DNA from: an uncultured Lachnospiraceae bacterium
GTDB taxonomy: Bacteria; Bacillota; Clostridia; Lachnospirales; Lachnospiraceae
Assembly: GCA_934351765.1 (NCBI GenBank)
Contig: CAKRJM010000118.1
Location: 1 to 6,848 of the forward strand
Direction of reading: 5' to 3'
Length of the DNA: 6,848 nt
A program made the translations under genes and the position numbers. Under the pieces are notes generated by a model. The model worked only from the letters and a program-made list of their open reading frames with translations, was not told the DNA's origin and ran no database searches. This document shows, piece after piece, positions 1-6,336 of this stretch (the first letter of the stretch is position 1; each line of letters opens with the position of its first letter).

Positions 1-302
<302 letters not shown>

Positions 303-319
303 TTAAAAGTCTTTGTTTT

Positions 320-940
320 TTAATTTGCCACCTTTACCATGCTGTGGCGAACCACGCTTTCCCGGTAAAGATATCCTTTCTGGAATTCCTCCACAACGAT
401 GTTCTCGCCAACGTTCTCATCCTCCACATGCATTACTGCATTATGGAAATTAGGATCAAATTCCTGCCCCACGGCTTCAATGGGCTTCACATCCATTTCG
501 TCCAGGGTCTTAAGAAGCTGTTTGTATATCTTATCCATTCCCTCTGCAAAGGGGGTCTGGGCTTCTTCCTCACTCAAGGTTCCGAGTCCCCGTTCAAAAT
601 TATCAATGACGGGGAGGATCTTTTCGATGACGCTCTTTGCACCGATCTCATACATGGCATTCTTTTCTTTTTCTGTCCGTTTCCGGAAATTCTCAAACTC
701 TGCCATGGACCGTACCAGCTTGTCGCTCAGTTCCTCGATCTGGAGATCCTTTTTATCTTTTTTGTCTTTCTTTTTGAAAAAGCTCTTCTTTTCGGCCTCC
801 GCAGCCTTTTCTTCCTGTCCTGCGTTCTCCGTTTCGGTTTCTCCGGCTTCTGCTCCTGCTTCCACGTTTTCCGCTTCTTCCGCAGTTTCCTCTGCTGTCT
901 GTTCCTGTTCCTTTTCCAGTTCCTTTTCTGTATCTGCCAC
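320..940 (-). CDS. grpE: Nucleotide exchange factor GrpE
   Basis: GrpE is the cytoplasmic cofactor that releases ADP from DnaK. The product is 206 aa, normal to slightly long for the family. Residues 1-50 are strongly acidic (Glu/Ala/Thr rich) and are followed by a Lys-rich block at 51-64; both are probably disordered. Residues about 66-120 form the long helix or coiled coil (LSDKLVRSMAEFENFRKR). The C-terminal wing domain carries FDPNFHNAV (161-169) and GYLYRESVVRHSMVKVA (189-205), matching the GrpE signature. The start is GTG at 940-938: no Met occurs in frame until residue 79, and the SD-like AAAGGCGG (955-948) sits 7 bases upstream. The gene follows hrcA by 15 bp, so its ribosome site fills the gap and translation may be coupled to hrcA. 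It is controlled with hrcA from the CIRCE promoter. The family call is certain; the low-complexity N-terminus is the only unusual part. Confidence 0.97.
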   Translation of the reverse strand: MADTEKELEKEQEQTAEETAEEAENVEAGAEAGETETENAGQEEKAAEAEKKSFFKKKDKKDKKDLQIEELSDKLVRSMAEFENFRKRTEKEKNAMYEIGAKSVIEKILPVIDNFERGLGTLSEEEAQTPFAEGMDKIYKQLLKTLDEMDVKPIEAVGQEFDPNFHNAVMHVEDENVGENIVVEEFQKGYLYRESVVRHSMVKVAN

Positions 941-955
941 GACTGTTCCGCCTTT

Positions 956-2011
956 CTATTCTTCTTTTTTAAACATGGTGTCCAGCTGTCCCATCACCGT
1001 CTGAAGCGTGCTTACAACCTTTTCATAATCCATACGCTTCGGTCCGACGATCCCGATGGTTCCCTGCAGGCCCTCGCCCAGATCATACGTGGCAGTGACC
1101 ACACTGCAGTCCTTCATGCTCTGAACCGGTGTCTCGTCTCCGATATACACCTGAATGCCCTGCTTTCCGTCCTCATTGAGCTTGTCGGTCAGGAGATTGG
1201 TTAACTGTTTCTTTTCCTCAAACACCTGAATGATATCCTTTGCTCTTCCGCTGTCGGAAAGCTCCGGATATTTAAAAATATTGGTAGCACCGCTGGTATA
1301 GATCTGAAGATCTTCCTCATCGGCGCGGATTGCATCTGCCACAGCGTCCAGAACCTTTCCGATGATCTCGGTATGAGTTCCTGCCTGCTGTTTGATCTTC
1401 GCGATGACTCCCAGATTGATCTCTTCAATGGTTAAGCCGTTTAAATTGGTGTTGAGCATCAGGTTCAGGGAGAGAACATCTTCTTCGCTTAACGATTCCT
1501 CCACATCGAACATGGTGTTCTTAATGATATTTCCTTCCACCACCACTACCGCCAGCAGCCGGTGTTCCTCAACTCTGGAAAGCTGAATGAACTTTACCTT
1601 GTTGCGGTTATAACGCGGCGCGGAGATCATCGACGTATAGTTGGTATTGGCGGCCAGCACCTTTGCCATCTGCTGAAGTACCCGTTCCATCCGATCCAGA
1701 CGTTCTACAAAAAAGTCCTGGGTCTGGGGAACAGCCCGTTCCTCCTGATCCGGTTCGTCTTCCGATTCCCGGAGCATATGATCCACATAAAGACGATAGC
1801 CCTTATCGGTGGGGATCCGTCCTGCTGAAGTATGCGGCTGAACGATCAGTCCCATTTCCTCCAGGTCGGCCATCTCGTTTCGGATCGTTGCAGAAGAAAG
1901 CTGCAGGTCGGAGAATTTGGAAATGGTACGTGAGCCAACCGGTTCTCCGGTCTCCTGATAGTTCCGAATGATCGCATGTAAAATTTTTTTCTTCCGTTCA
2001 TCCAGTTCCAT
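956..2011 (-). CDS. hrcA: Heat-inducible transcription repressor HrcA
   Basis: HrcA is a DNA-binding repressor of class I heat-shock genes that binds CIRCE and depends on GroEL for activity (family knowledge). The product is 351 aa, the usual length. Residues 1-75 form the winged helix-turn-helix: LDERKKKILHAII, then EPVGSRTISK, then LSSATIRNEMADLEEMGL (38-55) and QPHTSAGRIPTDKGYRLYVD (58-77), which is strongly diagnostic. The remainder is the GAF-like dimerisation region, with YNRNKVKFIQLSRVEEHRLL at about 134-153. The ATG at 2011-2009 is preceded by AGGAGG (2025-2020), 8 bases upstream. It is the first gene of the hrcA-grpE-dnaK operon, and the CIRCE operator lies in its own leader 27-53 bases before the start, giving direct autoregulation. 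No frameshift or missing segment is visible. Confidence 0.98.
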   Translation of the reverse strand: MELDERKKKILHAIIRNYQETGEPVGSRTISKFSDLQLSSATIRNEMADLEEMGLIVQPHTSAGRIPTDKGYRLYVDHMLRESEDEPDQEERAVPQTQDFFVERLDRMERVLQQMAKVLAANTNYTSMISAPRYNRNKVKFIQLSRVEEHRLLAVVVVEGNIIKNTMFDVEESLSEEDVLSLNLMLNTNLNGLTIEEINLGVIAKIKQQAGTHTEIIGKVLDAVADAIRADEEDLQIYTSGATNIFKYPELSDSGRAKDIIQVFEEKKQLTNLLTDKLNEDGKQGIQVYIGDETPVQSMKDCSVVTATYDLGEGLQGTIGIVGPKRMDYEKVVSTLQTVMGQLDTMFKKEE

Positions 2012-2037
2012 TTCTCACGCCTCCTTTGTTCTCTCTG

Positions 2038-2064
2038 TTAGCACTCAACTTATTAGAGTGCTAA
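2038..2064 (-). promoter_or_regulatory. CIRCE operator (HrcA binding site)
   Basis: A perfect inverted repeat, TTAGCACTC, nine bases, GAGTGCTAA, occupies 2038-2064. This equals the CIRCE consensus in both arms and spacer length. It lies between the predicted promoter and the hrcA start, just downstream of the expected transcription start, so bound HrcA would block initiation or promoter clearance. It is the only copy in the window, so control of grpE and dnaK must come through this upstream site. Confidence 0.98.
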
Positions 2065-2077
2065 CATCCATGTCTAT

Positions 2078-2106
2078 AAGATAGCACTGGACGTCTTCTT
2101 TGTCAA
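2078..2106 (-). promoter_or_regulatory. Sigma-A type promoter of hrcA-grpE-dnaK
   Basis: On the minus strand a perfect -35 box TTGACA (2106-2101) is followed after exactly 17 bases by TATCTT (2083-2078), a 4/6 match to the -10 consensus. Transcription should begin near 2071, about 60 bases before the hrcA ATG and immediately before CIRCE. A vegetative promoter plus CIRCE is the standard class I heat-shock layout. The start point is inferred, not observed. Confidence 0.85.
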
Positions 2107-2110
2107 CAAC

Positions 2111-2159
2111 TTTTTTCATTTCTCCATTTTTTTCATATTTTCTTCACATTTTTTCTTTT
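2111..2159 (-). promoter_or_regulatory. A-tract-rich upstream region, possible UP element or curved DNA
   Basis: Directly upstream of the -35 box, runs of A on the minus strand (T on plus) occur at 2111-2116, 2127-2133, 2138-2141, 2149-2154 and 2156-2159. Several centres are separated by about one helical turn or two. Such tracts commonly bind the RNA polymerase alpha C-terminal domain or bend DNA. The role here is inferred from composition and position only. Confidence 0.4.
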
Positions 2160-2174
2160 AGCGCAGGATTGTTA

Positions 2175-2231
2175 TAGTTTTAGCCAGTATTTTGATAGTA
2201 TAAGCAGGAAAAATCCCCTATACTAAAACTA
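2175..2231. repeat. AT-rich interrupted palindrome with an alternative inner hairpin
   Basis: TAGTTTTAG (2175-2183) is the exact reverse complement of CTAAAACTA (2223-2231). Inside it, TAGTATA (2196-2202) is the exact reverse complement of TATACTA (2219-2225), with a further GGA/TCC pair around an AAAA loop (2207-2216). The two right arms overlap at 2223-2225, so the two stems cannot form fully together. No U-tract follows on either strand, so it is not an ordinary terminator. Function is unknown. Confidence 0.6.
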
Positions 2232-2250
2232 CCAACACTTTTCACCATAC

Positions 2251-2281
2251 GGTCACCGCAGAGTTCGCCCTCTGCCGGGCC
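2251..2281. repeat. GC-rich hairpin
   Basis: GCAGAG (2258-2263) and CTCTGC (2270-2275) form a perfect six-pair stem around the loop TTCGCC. Flanking GGTCACC and CGGGCC can extend it with small bulges. No T-run follows on either strand, so this is unlikely to terminate transcription alone. It may be part of a repeat element or a structured leader or trailer. Confidence 0.5.
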
Positions 2282-2299
2282 AAAATAGAAGGGGGAAAC

Positions 2300-2326
2300 G
2301 CAAAAACTTTTCAAAAAAGTTCTTGC
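2300..2326. repeat. AT-rich inverted repeat
   Basis: GCAAAAACTTTT (2300-2311) pairs with AAAAGTTCTTGC (2315-2326) across a three-base loop, with one mismatch (2304 opposite 2322). The stem is mostly A-T and would be weak in RNA. The nine-base word AACGCAAAA also occurs twice, at 2297-2305 and 2339-2347, so this hairpin sits between short direct repeats. The role is unknown; it could be a secondary end point for hemW transcripts. Confidence 0.4.
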
Positions 2327-2345
2327 AATATTCCAAACAACGCAA

Positions 2346-2395
2346 AAGGCGCTGCACAGCTTCCTGTTTCGCCATTCAGGATTGTGCAGCGTCTT
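2346..2395 (-). terminator. Probable rho-independent terminator after lepA-hemW (possibly bidirectional)
   Basis: AAGGCGCTGCACA (2346-2358) pairs with TGTGCAGCGTCTT (2383-2395), 13 pairs with one G-T, and an inner CCTG/CAGG stem (2363-2366 with 2377-2380). On the minus strand, in the direction of hemW transcription, the tail is TTTTGCGTTGTTT, an interrupted U-tract. On the plus strand the tail CTTTTCTGTTTTA is somewhat better. It lies about 130 bases past the hemW stop. Because the only upstream gene is on the minus strand, I assign it to lepA-hemW; it would insulate the hrcA promoter from read-through. Confidence 0.7.
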
Positions 2396-2427
2396 CTTTT
2401 CTGTTTTATACGGATTTTCTCCGGCCT

Positions 2428-2491
2428 ATGCTTATATCGGCAAATGCTTATATCGGCGAATGCTTACACCGGCGAATGCTTACACCGGCGA
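2428..2491. repeat. Tandem repeat, four copies of a 16-bp unit
   Basis: Four units follow one another without spacers at 2428-2443, 2444-2459, 2460-2475 and 2476-2491. Units 1-2 read ATGCTTATATCGGC plus AA or GA; units 3-4 are identical to each other and read ATGCTTACACCGGCGA. The pairwise pattern suggests duplication of a two-unit block or independent slippage. The unit is not a multiple of three and the array starts 34 bp beyond the hemW stop, so it is non-coding and lies in the hemW 3' trailer. Copy number could vary between strains. Confidence 0.9.
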
Positions 2492-2524
2492 TTCCTGTGG
2501 GCAGGATTTTTCCATCGTTTACGC

Positions 2525-3727
2525 TCAGTCTTCGTCCAGCAGAAACTCTGCCAGCACATAGTTGCTCACATCAATTCCATGCTCCGTAAGTCTCCAAAAC
2601 CGTTCGGTTCCATTCTGATACGCTTCCAGCAGACCTTCACCGGACAGCGTTCTTAACGTCTCTCCGTAAACAGCCTCCATGGTTGTTCCGAACCGGTTCA
2701 AAAACCTCTGTTCGGATACGCCGCACATCATGCGCAGCCCCAGGAACAGAAATTCTTCCATGGCGCGGGGCCTTGTGACCTGCTCCTCCAGGCTCCGTAT
2801 CTCCGAAAAGGGTCTGGACAGATATTCTTCCCGGTCTGACGTATTATGAAACCGTTTTTCTTCTATATAAGAAGCCGCCGAAATTCCGAAGCCCAGATAC
2901 GGCGTTCCCGTCCAGTAGCCGATGTTGTGACGGCAGGCATATCCCGGCTTACTGTAATTGGAGATCTCGTAATGGTCATAACCGGCCTTTTCCAGAATCT
3001 CCTCCGTGATCCGGTACATGGTCCGCTCGTCCTCCTCCGACGGCAGAGGCCGGATAGCGGCATCTTCCCGTCCTTCGGCACGCGCCTCGGCCTGCTTCCC
3101 GTACGTTTCATAAAAGGGCGTTCCCTCTTCGATAATAAGGCTGTACACGGAAAGATGCTCCGGAGAAAGGGCCAGAACCGCCCGCAGGCTTTCTGAAAAG
3201 CTTTCCACGGTCTGTCCCGGAAGCGCTGCCATGAGATCCACATTAAGATTCTCAAATCCGGCCCTTCGGGCAAGCGAAAAGCTCTCTTTAAATTCCTCCC
3301 AGGTATGGATTCGTCCCAGCATGGAAAGCTCCTTATTATGAGCCGACTGGAGCCCGATGCTGAGCCGGTTTACCCCGGCCCGCTTATAGATCTGCAGGGC
3401 TTCTTTTGTAAGCGTCCCCGGATTAGCCTCCATGCTGATCTCTGCGTCCGGCGAAAGAAAAAACCGCCGCCGGATCCGGTTCAATGTTTCTTCTATTAAA
3501 AGTGGCTCAATGAGAGAGGGCGTCCCTCCGCCGAAAAAGACACTGGAGACCAAAGGCTCTCCGTTCACGGACTTTTCGATTTCCTCCCACAGCCGTTCCA
3601 TGTACGTCTGCTGGACCTCCCGTCCGGCCGGTGCCGAGACGAAATCACAGTAGCCGCATTTTCTTACGCAGAACGGAATATGGATATAAAGCTCCAGCTC
3701 CGTTTGGCCATTTCTGTTTTCATTCAT
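2525..3727 (-). CDS. hemW: Radical SAM protein HemW (heme chaperone, formerly oxygen-independent coproporphyrinogen oxidase-like)
   Basis: HemW proteins bind a 4Fe-4S cluster and S-adenosylmethionine and bind heme for delivery to heme proteins; they are often misannotated as HemN. The product is 400 aa, typical. IHIPFCVRKCGYCDF at 15-29 holds the cluster cysteines C20, C24 and C27. The CxxxCxxCxF form, without HemN's fourth nearby cysteine, favours HemW. FFGGGTPSL (64-72), MEANPGT (99-105), SIGLQSAHNKELSMLGR (123-139) and RHNIGYW (266-272) are further family motifs; residues from about 320 form the HemN C-terminal domain. A charged segment at about 211-232 looks slightly long. The ATG at 3727-3725 touches the lepA stop (TAAATG) and lacks a good SD, so translation probably depends on coupling to lepA. 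The gene ends 460 bp before the hrcA leader. Heme transfer is family knowledge, not shown here. Confidence 0.93.
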   Translation of the reverse strand: MNENRNGQTELELYIHIPFCVRKCGYCDFVSAPAGREVQQTYMERLWEEIEKSVNGEPLVSSVFFGGGTPSLIEPLLIEETLNRIRRRFFLSPDAEISMEANPGTLTKEALQIYKRAGVNRLSIGLQSAHNKELSMLGRIHTWEEFKESFSLARRAGFENLNVDLMAALPGQTVESFSESLRAVLALSPEHLSVYSLIIEEGTPFYETYGKQAEARAEGREDAAIRPLPSEEDERTMYRITEEILEKAGYDHYEISNYSKPGYACRHNIGYWTGTPYLGFGISAASYIEEKRFHNTSDREEYLSRPFSEIRSLEEQVTRPRAMEEFLFLGLRMMCGVSEQRFLNRFGTTMEAVYGETLRTLSGEGLLEAYQNGTERFWRLTEHGIDVSNYVLAEFLLDED

Positions 3728-5539
3728 TTATTCATCATCCAGCTTGAGAACACTCATAAAGGCCTTCTGAGGGATCTCCACATTGCCCACCTGGCGCATC
3801 CGCTTCTTTCCTTCTTTCTGCTTCTCCAGAAGCTTCCGTTTCCGGCTGATATCGCCGCCGTAGCACTTTGCCAGCACATCCTTCCGCATGGCCTTTACCG
3901 TCTCGCGGGCGATGATCCTGTTTCCGATGGCCGCCTGGATCGGGATCTCAAACAGCTGTCTCGGGATCTCCTCCTTGAGCTTTTCACACATTTTCCGGCC
4001 ACGCTCATAAGCCGTATCGGCATGGACAATAAACGACAATGCGTCCACGGCTTCCTTATTGATCAGAATATCCAGCTTCACCAGCTCCGACTGCTCGTAG
4101 CCCTTCAGCTCATAATCAAAGGACGCATAGCCGCGGGATCTGGATTTTAATGCATCGAAGAAATCATAAATGATCTCATTAAGGGGCAGCTCATAACGCA
4201 GCAGCGCTCTGGTATCCTCCATGTACTCGGTTCCCAGGTACACACCACGGCGCTCCTGGCAGAGCTGCATAATCGCGCCAATGAACTCGGTCGTCACCAT
4301 GATCTCCGCCTTTACCACCGGCTCCTCCATATATTCGATCTCGGAGGGATCGGGAAGATTGGAGGGATTGGTCAGCTCCATGATCTCACCATTTGTCTTA
4401 TGCACCTTATAGACAACGCCGGGAGCCGTGGTCACCAGATCCAGGTTATATTCCCGCTCCAGACGCTCCTGAATGATCTCCAGATGCAGAAGGCCAAGAA
4501 AACCGCAGCGGAAACCGAAGCCCAGTGCGATGGAGGTCTCCGGCTCAAACTGGAGGGAGGCATCATTGAGCTGCAGCTTTTCCAGCGCATCACGCAGGTC
4601 ATTGTACTTCGCTCCGTCGGCAGGATACAGCCCGCAGTACACCATGGGCGTTACCTTCTTATATCCGGGAAGGGGCGCGTCACAGGGACGCTCTGCATCG
4701 GTGACCGTATCGCCGACTCTCGTATCCCGTACATTCTTAATGCTTGCCGTAATATAGCCAACCATTCCGGCTGCCAGCTCATCACATGGAATAAACTGTC
4801 CTGCGCCGAAGTAACCCACCTCCACGGTTTCAAACTCCGCACCGGTCGCCATGAATCGGATCCTCGTTCCCTTTTTCACGGTGCCCTCTTTGACCCGGCA
4901 GAATACGATAACTCCTTTATAAGGATCATAAACCGAGTCAAAGATCAGCGCCTGCAAAGGCGCAGCCTGATCGCCGACGGGCGCCGGGATCTTCTCCACG
5001 ATCTGTTCCAGCACCTGATCGATGTTGATTCCTGCCTTAGCTGAAATCTGAGGCGCATCCTGTGCCTCGATCCCGATCACATCCTCAATCTCGTCGATGA
5101 CACGCTGAGGATCTGCACTGGGCAGATCGATCTTATTGATCACCGGGAATACCTCCAGATCATGATCCAGTGCCAGATACACATTGGCCATGGTCTGAGC
5201 CTCGATTCCCTGTGCCGCATCCACCACCAGCACCGCGCCGTCGCAGGCCGCCAGGCTTCGTGATACCTCATAATTAAAATCCACATGACCGGGAGTGTCG
5301 ATCAGGTTGAAGATATACTCCTCCCCGTCCTTCGCCCTGTAAACAGTCCGCACTGCCTGGGACTTGATGGTGATTCCGCGCTCCCGCTCCAGATCCATAT
5401 TATCCAGAACCTGCGCCTGCATTTCCCGGCTGGTCAGAAGCCCGGTCATCTCAATGATCCTGTCGGCCAGGGTAGACTTGCCGTGGTCTATATGGGCAAT
5501 AATACAAAAATTTCTGATTTTACTCTGGTCAATCGCCAT
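3728..5539 (-). CDS. lepA: Elongation factor 4 (LepA), ribosome-associated GTPase
   Basis: LepA is a translational GTPase that binds ribosomes and has been linked to back-translocation and to initiation or 30S assembly; its exact role is debated. The product is 603 aa, the standard length. G motifs are intact: AHIDHGKST (15-23), RGITI (54-58), DTPGH (81-85), NKID (135-138) and SAK (166-168). Domain II and the EF-G-like domains follow, with [14 protein letters not shown] near the middle. The LepA-specific C-terminal domain is present, including [21 protein letters not shown] and [20 protein letters not shown]. The ATG at 5539-5537 has AGGAGG (5551-5546) six bases upstream. It leads a two-gene unit with hemW and has a candidate sigma-A promoter about 40 bases upstream. 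No damage is visible. Confidence 0.99.
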   Translation of the reverse strand: MAIDQSKIRNFCIIAHIDHGKSTLADRIIEMTGLLTSREMQAQVLDNMDLERERGITIKSQAVRTVYRAKDGEEYIFNLIDTPGHVDFNYEVSRSLAACDGAVLVVDAAQGIEAQTMANVYLALDHDLEVFPVINKIDLPSADPQRVIDEIEDVIGIEAQDAPQISAKAGINIDQVLEQIVEKIPAPVGDQAAPLQALIFDSVYDPYKGVIVFCRVKEGTVKKGTRIRFMATGAEFETVEVGYFGAGQFIPCDELAAGMVGYITASIKNVRDTRVGDTVTDAERPCDAPLPGYKKVTPMVYCGLYPADGAKYNDLRDALEKLQLNDASLQFEPETSIALGFGFRCGFLGLLHLEIIQERLEREYNLDLVTTAPGVVYKVHKTNGEIMELTNPSNLPDPSEIEYMEEPVVKAEIMVTTEFIGAIMQLCQERRGVYLGTEYMEDTRALLRYELPLNEIIYDFFDALKSRSRGYASFDYELKGYEQSELVKLDILINKEAVDALSFIVHADTAYERGRKMCEKLKEEIPRQLFEIPIQAAIGNRIIARETVKAMRKDVLAKCYGGDISRKRKLLEKQKEGKKRMRQVGNVEIPQKAFMSVLKLDDE

Positions 5540-5576
5540 GCTGTTCCTCCTGATTCTCTTTCACCTGTCTCCGGTA

Positions 5577-5605
5577 ATTTTACAACGGAACGCCGTTTCC
5601 TGCAA
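5577..5605 (-). promoter_or_regulatory. Candidate sigma-A promoter of lepA-hemW
   Basis: On the minus strand TTGCAG (5605-5600) and TAAAAT (5582-5577, 5/6 match to TATAAT) are separated by 17 bases. The expected start near 5570 would leave a leader of about 30 bases before the lepA ATG. The -35 box is weak (TTG core only). The spacer contains a small inverted repeat, AACGG-AACG-CCGTT (5584-5597), which may be chance. Confidence 0.45.
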
Positions 5606-5639
5606 GCGTTTTCCCCGCAGGTATGATAGTATGATATTA

Positions 5640-5713
5640 TGAAACCTCTATTCACTTTCATCACGAAAATTTTTCTATATTTTGTAACCTTTTCTCCTGC
5701 CGTGGCAACTAAC
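5640..5713 (+). promoter_or_regulatory. Candidate ECF-type promoter elements upstream of the sigma gene
   Basis: Two plus-strand words resemble the AAC-core -35 element recognised by Firmicute ECF sigma factors: TGAAACC at 5640-5646 and TGTAACCTTTT at 5683-5693. The second is followed, 17 bases after TGTAAC, by CAACTAAC (5706-5713), a partial match to a CGTC-type -10. That start would leave a leader of about 65 bases. Autoregulation is common for such sigma factors, but the -10 match is weak, so the assignment is tentative. Confidence 0.3.
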
Positions 5714-5784
5714 AGACAGATAGCTATCAATCACATGCAGAAAACAATCGTTTTCCAGCTCATCATACGAAAGGAGGGACGCCG

Positions 5785-6336
5785 ATGGAACTTTCTGAGA
5801 AAACACGGATTGAATCCCTGGCCAAAAAGGCTGCCCGTGGAAACGTAAATGCCTACGGTGCCCTGATCACCTATTACCAGGACTACCTTTACCGGGTCGC
5901 CTTCCTCTATGTTAAAAACGAGGAGCTTGCTCTGGACGCCGTCGGTGAGTGTATTCTGGAGGCTTTCCGCTCAATCCGAACCCTGCAGAAGCCGGAATAT
6001 TTCAAGACCTGGCTCACCAGGATCCTGATCCGCTGTGCCGCCAGAGTCTTTAAACAGACCATTGCCTGTGCTCCCACTGATATGACGGATACGATCCAGC
6101 CGGCAGCACCGGAACCGTCCGTCACGCCGGAGGAGAAATGGGATCTCTATGACGCCATCGATGTCCTGCCCGAAAAATACCGGACGGTCATCATTTTACG
6201 ATATTTCAGCGATCTGTCTATCCGCGAAATCGCCTCCGTCATGGAAATTCCGGAGGGCTCCGTAAAATCCTATCTGAACCGAGCCAAAGCCGCGCTGCGG
6301 ACTACCTTAAAGGAGGATTACTATTATGCGACTTAA
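5785..6336 (+). CDS. ECF-family RNA polymerase sigma factor (SigV-like group)
   Basis: This small sigma-70 family protein directs RNA polymerase to specific promoters, usually in response to envelope stress. It is 183 aa, typical of ECF factors. Sigma region 2 spans about residues 24-92 (YGALITYYQDYLYRVAFLYV, then EAFRSIRTLQKPEYFKTWLTRI), where -10 recognition and core binding occur. A Pro/Thr-rich linker lies at 97-115. Sigma region 4 spans 120-178, with DVLPEKYRTVIILRYFSDLS and a helix-turn-helix IREIASVMEIPEGSVKSYLNRAKAAL (146-171) that should contact the -35. There is no region 1.1 or 3. The ATG at 5785 follows AAGGAGG (5771-5777) by 7 bases. It overlaps the next gene, a DUF4179-type anti-sigma, by 11 bp, so the two are translationally coupled. 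It is divergent from lepA. The stimulus and regulon cannot be told from the sequence; the SigV-like label rests on the partner type. Confidence 0.93.
   Translation: MELSEKTRIESLAKKAARGNVNAYGALITYYQDYLYRVAFLYVKNEELALDAVGECILEAFRSIRTLQKPEYFKTWLTRILIRCAARVFKQTIACAPTDMTDTIQPAAPEPSVTPEEKWDLYDAIDVLPEKYRTVIILRYFSDLSIREIASVMEIPEGSVKSYLNRAKAALRTTLKEDYYYAT

Larger units (their letters stand above)
2065..2524. other. Non-coding gap between hemW and hrcA (460 bp)
   Basis: I see no credible gene here. The minus-strand frames lack a start with a ribosome site and recognisable protein character. The one plus-strand frame that crosses it (from 2323) runs through a hairpin and tandem repeats and then antisense to hemW. 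From right to left the gap holds the hemW 3' trailer, four 16-bp tandem repeats (2428-2491), a terminator-like hairpin (2346-2395), an AT-rich hairpin (2300-2326), a GC-rich hairpin (2251-2281), an AT-rich palindrome (2175-2231) and the hrcA promoter region. The density of inverted repeats could reflect a decayed small mobile or palindromic element, but no transposase or terminal repeats with a target duplication were found. Confidence 0.8.
5540..5784. other. Divergent intergenic region between lepA and the sigma gene
   Basis: This 245-bp region separates two start codons facing away from each other. Apart from the two SD sites, it holds the candidate lepA promoter near 5577-5605 and ECF-like elements at 5640-5713. 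An AT-rich stretch at about 5621-5685 includes alternating ATGATA-type words. No terminator, RNA gene or credible small ORF was recognised. Confidence 0.7.

Noticed and set aside
344..1204. Long plus-strand reading frame (286 codons) opposite grpE and hrcA
   Set aside because: It lies antisense to two certain genes, is extremely Phe/Leu/Cys rich as expected from reversed Glu/Lys codons, has no SD and no recognisable domain.
2428..2491. CRISPR-like array
   Set aside because: The units are 16 bp and directly adjacent, with no spacers, and no cas genes are present.
2065..2524. Insertion sequence or tRNA/riboswitch in the gap
   Set aside because: No transposase fragment, no terminal inverted repeats with target duplication, no cloverleaf and no recognised riboswitch core were found on either strand.
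2323..2589. Plus-strand small ORF across the hemW-hrcA gap
   Set aside because: It runs through the terminator hairpin and the 16-bp repeats, then antisense to hemW, and lacks an SD. The repeat is not a multiple of three, so no repeated peptide is preserved.
4400..5044. Plus-strand frame of 214 codons opposite lepA
   Set aside because: It is antisense to the conserved GTPase coding region, with no SD and no family resemblance.
5639..5848. Plus-strand small ORF overlapping the start of the sigma gene
   Set aside because: It is in a different frame from the sigma gene, has no SD, and runs through the proposed promoter and the sigma SD site.
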